A stretch of DNA of 64,000 nucleotides. Source: Geosiphon pyriformis. Lineage: Eukaryota > Glomeromycota > Glomeromycetes > Archaeosporales > Geosiphonaceae. The position numbers and the translations under genes are program-made. The DNA is taken from the NCBI GenBank assembly GCA_016748015.1, contig JAAOMT010000441.1, positions 322,005-386,004 of the forward strand, given 5' to 3'. Shown one piece after another: positions 12,822 to 23,723 of the stretch (the first letter of the stretch is position 1; every line of letters starts with the position of its first letter). Below the pieces are notes generated by a model that saw only the letters and a program-made list of their open reading frames with translations, was not told the origin of the DNA and searched no databases.

Positions 12822-13728
12822 GTAAACCTGAGTATCTGCCATCCTATACAGGGTCTGAACAATGGAAATAAATATTAGGGTTTCAAGATTAGTTTAGGAG
12901 TATACACAAAAACCCTGGATTTGCCAAGTTTTCTTCGTGCCAAACTTTTATGCGGCTTAAAAAATAAACAGAACCTTGTGAGACAAAAAAAACGGATTTT
13001 TCAAGTCTATTTTTTAAAAAAATCGGCTTTCTTGGCTGAAATTCAATGTAGTCATTCGGTGCGATATGATGATGGCATTTGGGGGGAGAAAAGAAATCAA
13101 GAACTTTAACTAAATTTAATCTTAAATCGTAATTACGACGATGGTGTGTCAATTACGTTTAGTCAATGCACACCTTGTATTGACTTGCAGATGATTATGA
13201 TTCCAAGAAAGTAATTGTATGCATGGAAATTTATCAAAAATCCAAGGCAAGAACATAAAACGTTCAAACTGATTTTTAAATTAAACCCTCCTTTTTCTCA
13301 AAACTGATTAATGATCAAACAAGTCTTTATTAAGGAGACAATTTACCCATTTTCATTCTTTGTCATTCTATTCTGCATTCTCGTTGGACATTTCTTGGAT
13401 GATTCTCTTGCGTATCGCATTTTGGCGACTCATGTACATTGAATCTTGCAGCTTCTCGTCAGTTCTTTCCATTTTGAGTTTCATCTTATTCTCAATATGG
13501 TTTCGTTGGGTGGTCATTGTGCATCAAGGGGGTCCAACCCAAGGCGGATCATTAGTTTATCTTCGCGACTTCCTCCAATATCATAATAATAAGGGGATAT
13601 GATGAGAGGGAATATGAAAATGACATAACCCTACTTTGAGAAAATTATCGGAACCTTTCATTTCATTTTCTAATTATAGAGCTCTTTTAAAAACTAAAAA
13701 TTCTCACCCGTTTTACTCTCACAACCCT

Positions 13729-13812
13729 TTTCTTATTCTCCTTCGCTGTCTTTTTCCTCCCCCCAACGGGTGGTTGCCAATAATTTTCTTAATTTCTTCT
13801 TTTTCTCTTCTG
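13729..13812 (+). promoter_or_regulatory. CT-rich tract upstream of the kinase start
   Basis: A pyrimidine-rich tract lies directly upstream of the ATG at 13836. Such CT-rich stretches are common near fungal transcription starts. No TATA box was assigned with confidence. Confidence 0.4.
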
Positions 13813-13835
13813 GTAACAAGGAGAAAATCACCAAA

Positions 13836-16269
13836 ATGTCAAACACAAAAAGAATTCTGATAAAGAAGGAAAAAGTCTCCTTTTCCTCACCTCCCCTAGT
13901 CATAGGTCGCGGGGCTATGGGGGAGGTGTTTTTGGCAAAATATCAAGGAAAAGAAGTGGTTATAAAAAAGAGTCAGGTAAGAATATTCCCAAAGAAAGCA
14001 TTAAATATTTTTCTGTTAAAAGTCTTCGAATCGGTTCGCCAATTTTGGAGAAACTTTTCTGGCTTTGTTGCACAACTTTTCTTAAAATATATTATTTGTC
14101 TACCGTTAATATGTTGCACAGCGCGACGATGTGGACGTTGCGTTAAAAGAATATAATAATTATTCCAAATTACAAAAGCATGAAAATATCTTGAAATTTT
14201 ATGGAGTTTTAAGAGATGGTCGACATTCGTTTTGTCTGGTGTTGGAATACGCGCCCAATGGAAATTTATCTAGCTATCTCAAAACGCATACCGTGAATTG
14301 GGACTGGAAAGCAAAAGTTTGCAGAGATATCGCTCTCGGTCTAATGCATTGTCACGAAAACAATGTATTACATTTCGATTTAAAACCCGAGAATGTCCTA
14401 TTGAACATTGATTGTGTTCCAAAATTAGCCGATTTCGGTGTATCCAAAACTAAAAGCCAAATGGTATTAGATAATAATAAGGCTGGTGGAACTCTTAATT
14501 ATGTGGCTCCTGAACGAGTATGTCGTGATGAAAAGATGAGAGGTTTCTTTGAAAGGTTTGTAAAGAATGAAATTTTGTCAAAAATATACAATTTTCCAAC
14601 TTTAATCTTTTTAATCTATCCATAAATTAGATTTCCTAAATTATCAGATGTTTATTCATATGGTTTAATTCTTTGGTCAGGTATTTAAGTGCCCTTTTTA
14701 CTATCAATTTTTCCATATGACCTCTCGATATTAACATTAATAAAAATATCGATTTTTACGTAAATTAGTTGCCAACGATGGGGAACATCCCTACGATGGA
14801 TTAGATGACGATGAAATAAAGGACGCAAAACGATCTTTCCAATCTTCGATTCATCTAATGAAACAACTCCCAAAAGATGCACCAGAGGTCTATAATCAAC
14901 TAGTTTACGAATTAATAAATTTCAATCCTCAAGCCCGCGCCGAACTCTCAACTGCCCGGTTAGAATTGGAGTTTCTCTTCGAGGACGAAGAAGGTAATAT
15001 CCAAATATTCTTAAAAACTCTGAAAATTATAATTTAAAAAAAAAACCACCATTAAAAACAATTTGAAAATTACCCTCTTTAGGAGACAATCAAAATATTA
15101 ATGAAAATAATGGAAACTTAGGAATTGGAGATATTTCGGAAGATGAATCGGATAACCCTTCACCTCCTGCAACAGATCCTGACATATCCGGCACAAGTCA
15201 AGTAGCATCTTCAACAACGATCGGAAGCTCAAATAAAAGTGAAATAGAATTTGACTATACCCAAGAGGAAGTGGTGAAATTAGTATCCAGTCCGAAGATG
15301 ATTTTCATTGAGGACAAAACACTTCCCCCTGAGAAAACTGTTCCTCCAAATATTAAACTTCCAGAACCGGTTTTAATTCCTCATATGGCTTCACCATCAT
15401 CAACCTCTAGTGATCATAAATCACAAACGACTTTGCTAAATTCACCAATGTCACCCAGGACCGAATTCTTAAATGAAGAAAAATTAATCGAAGATGTTCT
15501 AAATGTGTTTATAGATTGGGAAAAGGCCACTGATAGTATAATGGAACAGCGACTTTATTTATTAGCTCAGGATAAGGAGATCAGACCAAGTAATATACTA
15601 ACTGTTTTTATGTCTGAAAAGCGGCCATCAGCCGACATCTATTTTGCCCTCGGATTCATGAACGAACATGGATTCGGGAAGACGAAAGACCTGAATCTTG
15701 CTTTTGTGAATTATGGGAAGGCAGCTAACTTGGGAGACGTTCGTTCTGAAATATATCTTGGATGGTGCTATTACAAGGGAACGGGTATTCCCAAAGATCC
15801 TCAAAAAGCTTTTGATTGGTTCAAAAGTGCTGCAAACAAAGGATGTGTTTCAGCTTTAAATAATGTCGGCTGGTGTTATGATATCGGATTTGGAACTTCT
15901 ACTGATCCTGGAAAAGCCTTTGAATATTTTAAAGAGTCAGCAGAAAAAGGATATGCCACTGCACAATGCAGAGTTGCTGTATGTTACGAATACGGTCGAG
16001 GCACTGTAAAAGATTTACAACAAGCTATTGACTGGTATACAAAAGCTGCTGATAATGGTCATGAAATTGCTCGTAAAAGAGTAACTGAGCTTACAAGTTT
16101 TATTCCACACCAACGTAATAGTCATCGTAGAAGTTTTATCCGTGGTTTTGTGAGTGCTTTTCTTTTATATGTTCATTTGATTTCAAAATCTTTCTATCAT
16201 TAACCATATGGTGTTTTGACGTAGGAAAGGATTTTTTATGGCCCTTCAAGAGCCAGCACCACCCCATAA
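13836..16269 (+). CDS. TKL-type protein kinase with C-terminal Sel1 repeats
   Basis: Predicted serine/threonine kinase of about 653 residues. Exons: 13836-13976, 14122-14555, 14631-14680, 14769-14993, 15083-16149, 16225-16269. All junctions are GT-AG and phases match; the last intron is least certain (without it the stop is at 16203). Kinase features: glycine loop GRGAMG (residues 24-29), Lys44, Glu57, catalytic HFDLKPEN (131-138), DFG (151-153), APE (176-178), so it should be active. HFD replaces the usual HRD. A Ser/Pro/Thr-rich linker follows, then about four Sel1 repeats (residues about 467-620), which usually act as protein-interaction scaffolds. Expansion of such kinases is characteristic of arbuscular mycorrhizal fungi; the substrate cannot be told. 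The start is the ATG next to the CT-rich tract. Confidence 0.88.
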
Positions 16270-17340
16270 TTGGCTCACACCGTTCCTGAAGTTAAAAATC
16301 TGGCTCGATTGGGTTGTTGACACAGAAATTTGCGCAAGTCGAAAAAATACCATTATGCTTCATTCCAACCTTGATCCATCTAAAAGACTTAATTTGCCTT
16401 TCCCTCCAAAATTTAAGACATAAGATATATTTTAATGAGATTCCCTGGGCTCTACTTTTGGCCATCGAGAGTTCGACCTATTTTTTCAACTTCATGATTT
16501 TCTATTCAACCTCACAACCACGGTCCATCATATTATTCCAAAATTCTTCAATTATTCATGTTAATGTAATCTATAAGTCTTTTACAACCCTCTCACCTCT
16601 AATATTTGTGTCATCTCTTTTCTTATTTATATCTTTGGTTCTGGGCCTTTGAAAGTTCGATTTGTGTAGTATTAGAAAAAAAATTCACTATTTCACTTCT
16701 CAAGATCGCCTTTCTAAAAATTCTTTTGTAATTTACTTTTGTACTTAGAAAACTGAGGTCATTTATAGTCCAAAGTTAACATAGATTAAGGTAGTGCGGG
16801 CCAAAATCTTCCTCTTTTTTTTTAATACTCGGTTTTTTCCACTTTTTTAGACAAAATTAGGTGATTTTTTGATGTAAAAGATATTTTTGTATATATATAT
16901 ATATAAAGACAAATACTATAAATTCCCAAACTTGCACTTTTAATGATTGCGAAGAAAATTCTCTATCAAAATTTTTTTTAATTCATAAAAAATATATTCA
17001 ACGATCATCTTTTTTAAATCAGCGTATAAAGTTTTGGATTATTATCAAGTCAATTTTGAGTAGCGGAACAACTAAATTAGAACAAATATTTAGTGTCCCA
17101 CTTTTGTACTCCTTAAGTTCAAGGTCACACTCTTTTATTGACCCTGATGCCTATTGTTCCTCCACTAATAGATCCCGCGTTGAACACACTTTTTTCTTTC
17201 TCGATTCCATTTGTTAAACTTGGTGTGCACTCAAACATAATACTCTTTTCAATAATAATAATAATAATAATAACAAGCCTATAAACAGTTGGAATTGGAA
17301 GGTTTTCCGGCAAAACTTAAAACTACGAATTTTACTGAGA
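16270..17340. other. Intergenic region between kinase and RhoGAP genes
   Basis: About 1.07 kb with no convincing ORF. It should hold the kinase 3' UTR and the RhoGAP promoter. It contains an (AT)n run at 16890-16905 and an (AAT)n run at 17251-17273. The 16314-16652 ORF gives a hydrophobic, non-domain translation and is not called. Confidence 0.55.
17251..17273. repeat. (AAT)n microsatellite
   Basis: About seven to eight uninterrupted AAT units lie 68 bp upstream of the RhoGAP start codon, so length changes could affect its promoter or leader. Confidence 0.85.
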
Positions 17341-18798
17341 ATGTCACAAAACCACCCACCCATAGACATGAACACTACTACTGCTACAAAAGCTAACCTA
17401 AAGGCTTGGTGGAAACAGTTCACAGCAAAAAATGCTATTGTAAAAAAAAGTCCTGATGGAAAAGGAAAAGGTAAATATGATACTAAATTGTTAAAATAAT
17501 ACACGTGACTCGAATCAAAACCTCATAATAAGAATTTTGAACTCTCTTGTTCCTTTTCAATAAAATTATAGCTGTTCAAGCAATATTTGGCGTTCATCTT
17601 GCCGATGCTATAGAATATGCAAGTGTCCCAATATGCATGGCAGGCGCTGACGGGCGACAGTATGTATATGGCTATATACCGACTATTGTCGCAAAGTGTG
17701 GCATGTTTTTGAAAGAACATGGTAATCATTAATCAAAAAAGAGTGAAAATTGTACGATATTCAGCCAATAGACTGAAATACGCTTGTTATAATCGGCTAA
17801 TGTTACCTTATTATTTCTTCGAAGCGACAACATCCGAAGGAATATTTCGCCTCAGTGGATCAGCTAAACGAATAAAAGAATTGCAGGCAATCTTTGATTC
17901 CTCCCCTTCTTATGGCAAAACTCTTACATGGACCGACTATTCCGTGCACGATGCAGCAAATGTGCTCCGTAGATATTTAAATCATCTACCTGATCCAGTT
18001 ATCCCTCAAAAATATTATGAAGAATTCAGATCAGTGTTTGGTATTTTTTTCACTTCATTTTCTCACTGCATTTTTACTGATATATATATATATATCTTGA
18101 GGACAAGTATTCACATATAGCTTTATATTCTTCTATCCTCAATAGTTAATTTACCTGACGCGCACGATAGAGTTCTCAGCTATAAAAAATTAATTAGTAC
18201 ACTACCCAAGGAGAATCAACATTTATTATTATATATTTTAGATCTTTTAGCTGTCTTTTCCTCAAAAGCATCTCAGAATCTCATGCCATCTAAAAATCTT
18301 GCTTCTATATTTCAACCCGGCATTTTATCACATGAAGATCATGATATGGCTCCCGAACAATACAAATTGTCCCAAAAAGTTCTTGGATTTTTAATTGATC
18401 ATCAGAATTTTTTCCTGATGGGTTTACCTCAAAGTCAGTCTCCTTACTACTCGAGCTCATTGCAACCGACAAGGCCTCCAGCAACTTCACCTTTTCCTAT
18501 CGCAAAATCTTCATCTTTCAATCTTAACCGCACTAATACAATGATTGAACCTCCAAACCTAAATAACCCACAAAGACGTCCAAGCAATCGTCGATCAAGC
18601 TTCAGTATGAAGCGAAATGATGATGGTGTTTTTGAGCCAGTGTCTGATTCTCCTCATAATTCTCCAAAAAATCCATCCCCGCCATTGGGACGCACTACAA
18701 CGCTTGGTAGAAGTCGAACTTTACCAAGCAAAACCACAAAAAGGTACAGAGCTGGAGAAAATAATCACAAAGCAGAGGATAGAGGAAACGGTAAATAA
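17341..18798 (+). CDS. Rho GTPase-activating protein, Sac7-like
   Basis: Predicted GAP that would switch off Rho-family GTPases, which control actin and cell-wall synthesis. Exons: 17341-17470, 17572-17721, 17825-18040, 18146-18798, giving 382 residues if the TAA at 18798 is used. The three introns are 101, 103 and 105 bp, all GT-AG. The RhoGAP domain (about residues 50-265) shows the catalytic Arg102 in GIFRLSG, YLNHLPDPVIP, and the NLASIFQPG block. Its lead-in (IFGVHLADAIEYAS, YGYIPTIVAKC) resembles yeast Sac7/Bag7-type GAPs. The C-terminus is Ser/Pro/Arg-rich and low complexity. A good donor (GTAAAT at 18791) just before the stop leaves open a further exon at 19344-20077. Confidence 0.88.
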
Positions 18799-19357
18799 TT
18801 ATTTTCGTAATAGAATTTTTCATGATTCAGTGTGTATTCAACCCTTGTATGTATATATCCAACTATCAAATATCCCGGTCTGATTAGAGTGGACGGAACC
18901 AGAATCAGTTTAGTAAAGGAACTAATCAAATTTTAAGATTAAAGACATTACGCAAATTGGACTTTTGTTCTTTTCAAATAATGAAATTATAAAGGTGGAG
19001 AGGCTGAAGAGTAGATGCCTGATATTCTTTTTCATTTATATATTGCTTGATGCACATCAATTTAATTAATGACCTTTATTAACTGGATACTTTTTTCTAT
19101 TTTCTTTAATCTTATATTTTTGAAACTCTCCCGGCGACCTATCAACGTCTCGGGATTGTATAAATCTTTTTTAAAATCATCCTTAAATAAAAAACAACAT
19201 GCGTTTTATTCGTCGACCATTGATGATTGATGAATTTTAAATACACCTTCAAATTCTTAAACTCCTTTTTATCATATGACGATATCTTTTCCCTTGTACA
19301 TTATATTTCTACACTTCTTCTATTCCCTTTTTGTACAACGTAGTGTATAATACAACA

Positions 19358-20077
19358 ATGACGACGACTACAACAACAACTCAAAGTCACACAAAATCTC
19401 ATAATTCAAGGCATCATTCGTCCAATAATTTTGGATCAACTAGATCTTTATGGTCAAGTAACTCCTTTAATACCAGAAGCGCTACAACACTCTCAACAAA
19501 TGCCAGCAAGCCTGCCAAACTTCGTAAAAAATCGCTATCAAGAAAAATGATGCAAAAACAAGAAAAGCAAGAACGTCAAGAACAATTGCAACAAAGTTCA
19601 CGTATACAAAGAACATCTCGAGCTGGAGTAGCCACAAATAATAGTCCACGTGTTAATGATGAGAATTTTTCACGACTACATCATCCTAAAAGAATCAATT
19701 CCGTGACCGCACCACCGATACCTCAAAAGCCGATAAATTTAACATCACCAGTCCCTTCTGGTTATAAACCACGACCACAAAGACAAGGAACATCAGAAAG
19801 TTTGCCTTTAAACGAAGATGAAAAAGAGAACGGATCTGTTTCATCTTCCTCAACAAATAACTCAAAACGTAGACGCCGGCATTCCGAAACTGAAAGGCTT
19901 AAAATAATTGCCCGTGCTACTGGATCAAATTCGGAAACTAATATTACCAAAATTAAGGAAAAAATCCCGTTTTTATTGGAGTTAAGAAAAAAAATGGGGT
20001 TTGGTATTTATGGAGGGGATAGTAGTAGTAGCAGTGAAGAAAAACAGCAATATTCGAAAAAGATTAGACATGGGTAA
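19358..20077 (+). CDS. Basic Ser/Thr-rich protein, or terminal exon of the RhoGAP gene
   Basis: Open frame of 239 codons from the ATG at 19358. The product has a poly-Thr start, a Gln/Lys/Glu-rich segment (KQEKQERQEQLQQ), a proline-rich SH3-ligand-like stretch (APPIPQKP), a basic KRRRRHSE cluster that could be a nuclear signal, and a C-terminal LLELRKKMGFGIYGG. I recognise no domain. Codon use is gene-like. A pyrimidine tract ending in TAG at 19343 is in the right phase to join the donor at 18791 of the RhoGAP gene, which would give a 624-residue protein through a 553-bp intron. A separate gene with its own promoter remains possible. Confidence 0.6.
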   Translation: MTTTTTTTQSHTKSHNSRHHSSNNFGSTRSLWSSNSFNTRSATTLSTNASKPAKLRKKSLSRKMMQKQEKQERQEQLQQSSRIQRTSRAGVATNNSPRVNDENFSRLHHPKRINSVTAPPIPQKPINLTSPVPSGYKPRPQRQGTSESLPLNEDEKENGSVSSSSTNNSKRRRRHSETERLKIIARATGSNSETNITKIKEKIPFLLELRKKMGFGIYGGDSSSSSEEKQQYSKKIRHG

Positions 20078-20081
20078 TTTT

Positions 20082-20129
20082 GATATTTTGGTTATGATCT
20101 CTATTATAATAGATCATAACCCAAATATC
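20082..20129 (+). promoter_or_regulatory. Long stem-loop just after the stop codon
   Basis: Positions 20082-20100 and 20111-20129 are reverse complements over 19 bp with one wobble, around a 10-nt loop. The stem starts four bases after the TAA at 20075-20077, so it lies in the 3' UTR. It may influence 3'-end formation or stability; that is inference. Confidence 0.6.
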
Positions 20130-21460
20130 AACACTTGAAGAGAATTATCTCATTCTTGATTTCGAGAAACACCTAATTTTTTTTTGTACAATATTCCCCA
20201 CTTCCCTCAAAAAATGTACAATATCGTGATCTTAATCGCAAACCTTTCTTAGTTTTTCAAACGAAAAAGTAGAGCCTTTATTTTATGAAGACTTGAATAT
20301 ATTGACAGTCTCGGGCAGGATGAGCCAAAAAGAGATGCTGGGTAGGATATTTTCTTACCACACCAACCATATTCTCCTTAAAAATTACAAATATTCCTGA
20401 AATCATTAATTCCTTTCTCCCGGCTGTCAATTCTTCATTTTCTAATATTAGAAACATCATTGTAGTCAAACTACCAGGATCATCACGGTCACCAGTTTGA
20501 CTAAAATTAATTTCACCTTATCATTCTCATTATCTTGGTCTCTCTTCTCCTTTCTACAAACTACAACACGCTCATAAATACATTCTTTTAAAAATATTAT
20601 TCATGCACACCATTATACATTCAACTTTTAATAATTGTAATACTCATTGCTAAATCCCTTACCCCCATCATATTATCACCAGTCACCTTTTTTCAAAATT
20701 CCACATCAATCACGAATAACGTCGCATACCATTTTCCTAACGTTCAAGCTTTTATTTGTGCAGCGATAATAAAAATATGAATATAAATAACTGGTTCGTC
20801 GTGAGATTGTCGCGAAACGATGATTTGAGTCGGATTTATTTAAGTAGTGAATTTAAAGTAGACTTGTTTCTAGAACAAATTATTCCTATTAACCAAAAGT
20901 TTTTTGCATCGAATTGCAGGATTCCACTCATTATCGTAAAAAATAAGGATATTCACCGTCGTCAAACCCACTGGCTAGAGTGCTCAATAAGAATATTTCA
21001 GGACTATATAAATGGTTATAAGAGGTGTAGTTCCATTTTTTGTAGATTTATACTTATCTTAGAACCCTCAATTTAGGCCAATTCCAATAAAATCTGGATT
21101 TAAGAGATAACCTTTAATGATTTCTAAATAAGTCCTGGAATGGATTGAGTTGTACAATTATAGACAACATTGGCTATTACTAGCCAACATAACTTATCAT
21201 CCAACTGGTGCTTCAAAGAACAGCTCCATTCAGCAAAGTTTGAAGAAAATCCTTCAGGTGCTCAATTAATTATATGTTTTAAGTTCTCGCCGATCTTATC
21301 TCATTCATTGTCAGCTTTAGCTGTATATTATATTAAAAGCCATAATAAATCTTATCTTTTTTTTAAAAAAAAAATCCTATTATCTGTGAACATATTGTTG
21401 ATAACAAAATTTGGTAAAGTATTAAAGTTTCACTTAACCATTATTTAAATTTTATTCAAC
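20130..21460. other. Right flank of the gene island, no assigned gene
   Basis: Composition is still balanced to about 21100. A frame at 20756-21076 (about 106 codons without a certain ATG) and one at 21170-21448 show no domain I recognise and could be remnants or chance ORFs. Confidence 0.45.
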
Positions 21461-23602
21461 TATTTAATAAAACTTAAAGAAAAATATTGTATGTATTATT
21501 AATATTTTTATCAATATTCAAGTTATATTTATAACAATAAAAGAATTTCTTTTTTTCAAGTTTTTTATCAATTTACTTATACTAATTGCAAGTTTTGTTT
21601 GTATATATTTTTAAGATTATACATTTATATTTTATATTTTTTAGTTTTTGATAAAAGTTTTTTTTAAATCTTATGATATTTATATTATTATTTTTAAAAA
21701 TATTTTGAAATTAATTTTTTGCTTTTAAATTTTTTTTTTTATCTGATTTGTATTAAAAAGTAAAATAATATTAATATTAAATGTTTACAAAAATTATAAA
21801 ACAGTTTTTTTGTAAACTTTATTTACAAAATTGCAAATTTATTAATATATTTGTGTTTATACATATTATGTTAAGTTATGTTTTTTTACAAAAGTCTAAA
21901 TTATAAAAAAAATTAAACAATTAAGCACAAAACAAATACAGACAAGTTTTTAAATATTATTGTTGTTAATTTTATTATAATTATGTAAAAAATATTTATT
22001 GATTAATAAAGCAATAATTTATAAATTAATTATAATATTTTATTTTTGCTATTAACCTATTAAATTTAAAATATACAAATATTTAAATCTAAAAACCAAT
22101 TTTTATTTAGTTTTTATTATTATTAAAAAATAGTTTTTTTGGCAACCTAATTGGTCTATAAGTTATTATGTAATAATATTGTTTGTTAAATCATTATTAA
22201 AGATTAGTTTGATAGATTGGTTATTAATTTTGATATTAATATACATAGTAGTAATCAGTTTAATATCAAAAATAGCTCTACTAAATAATAGTGTTTTAAT
22301 TTGGTCTTCTAATTTAAAAAAAATATGATGATAAGTGATTCATCTTTAGTAATAGTTACTAGTAAAATGTTGTTAATGAGTAATTTGTTGTTGGTTTTTA
22401 GCAAGTTGGATGTTGTAATTTCTGAAATTACTAAAAAACTTAAATAGTTTTGAAGATTCAGGTTTTGAATATATTTATTTTCTAAATTTCTTATAATATA
22501 TATAAATATTTATTATTAAAGCAATTATTTATATATTAATTTGCTATTATAATATGTTTTTTTTGTTAAACCAATTATTATTATTATTTTAATATTTAAA
22601 ATAAAACAAAAAATATATGTTAATTTTTTTTTATTGTAAATAATCTTTTTGTTTTTAAGATAATATTTTAAATTTATTTATTTATTTTTAAAATTATAAT
22701 AATTATAATAGTTATTAAAAACTAAACTTTTTGTTTTTTTTTTATTTGTGATTTTTTTGCCTAATATTTTAATATTAAAATGTTTATTTTCAAAATTTTT
22801 GTAATTATTAATTAAACTTATGATTATTTTGTTATTTATTTTACTGTTTTTTTAGTTTTTAATTTTTATGTTTAAAACCAGATTAATTATTAAATAATTA
22901 TTTTCATAAATAAAATATATATTTATAGAACAGAAAATTATTTTTTTAGTTTTGTTTTTAAATTGTAATTTTTATTGTAATTGTTTTTATAAGCAAAACC
23001 AAAAACAATATAAAACAAATTGTTTAAGTTTTTATATTTTAATGTTTTGATAAATAACAAGTTTTTAAGCTTAAATAACTTTTTTATAATTTTATTAAAA
23101 ACACTAACAATTATTTTTTTTTACATAAAACTATATTATTATAATATATTATTTTAATAAGTTTTAAAAATACTTAAAATTAAAATGTTTATAAATTTTT
23201 TTTTGTTTTTTTTGTTTAAATATAGTTTTTATTATATAATTTTATAATAACAAATATATCATAAAATTCATTATTTAATATATTTAATATATTTAAAAAT
23301 TTTATTTTTTTTACTTAATATAATTTAATTATTGCTTTGTTGTTATTTTTTGTTTTATATTTAAATATCATACAAAATTTCAGACTTTTTATTATTTTTT
23401 TACTTTTTGTTTTTTTAAATATAAAAAAAACTTGTTTTAATTTTATGCTTTTTATTGTTTATTCTTTTTTATTATTATTATTAATTAAAGTTTATATTAA
23501 TTATAATAATATTTTTAACCAAATTATTAATTATAAAAAAATAAAAAACATATTTTTTAAACTAAATTATAATATAATTGTTTTAATAAAATTTTAAATA
23601 TT
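21461..23602. other. AT-rich desert, no gene seen
   Basis: Very AT-rich sequence up to the LINE leader. The 23337-23597 frame encodes a hydrophobic Phe/Ile/Leu/Asn peptide typical of AT-rich noise. A small patch at about 22200-22450 is less AT-rich and could be a degraded LINE fragment, but I could not place it. Confidence 0.65.
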
Positions 23603-23723
23603 TTAAAAAAAACTCTTTCTTTCCTTCGTCCCAAATTCCTGAAAAAGAGTCATATTTTGAAAGTAGTTTTTTGTTTTTTACTCGCTGTACCTCAACATTT
23701 CTCTTACAAATAATCCTTTTATT

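Larger units (their letters stand above)
12651..13835. other. Gene-island flank upstream of the kinase gene
   Basis: Balanced-composition DNA with CG dinucleotides that are rare in the flanking deserts. ORFs at 12889-13152 (minus) and 13360-13602 (plus) have no recognisable domain, and I do not call them genes. The stretch probably contains the promoter and 5' UTR of the kinase gene and, at 12802-12821, a compact hairpin. Confidence 0.5.

Noticed and set aside
12889-13152. Minus-strand 87-codon ORF in the gene-island flank
   Set aside because: No recognisable domain, no intron signals and no supporting context.
13360-13602. 80-codon ORF upstream of the kinase
   Set aside because: No domain; probably promoter or leader of the kinase gene.
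16314-16652. 112-codon ORF after the kinase
   Set aside because: Hydrophobic, non-conserved-looking translation in the probable 3' UTR.
22200-22450. Possible LINE ORF1 fragment in the AT desert
   Set aside because: Faintly LINE-like and less AT-rich, but no block aligned well enough with the other ORF1 sequences to call.
23337-23597. 86-codon ORF with membrane-like residues
   Set aside because: Same AT-driven composition as above, and it lies just before a LINE leader.
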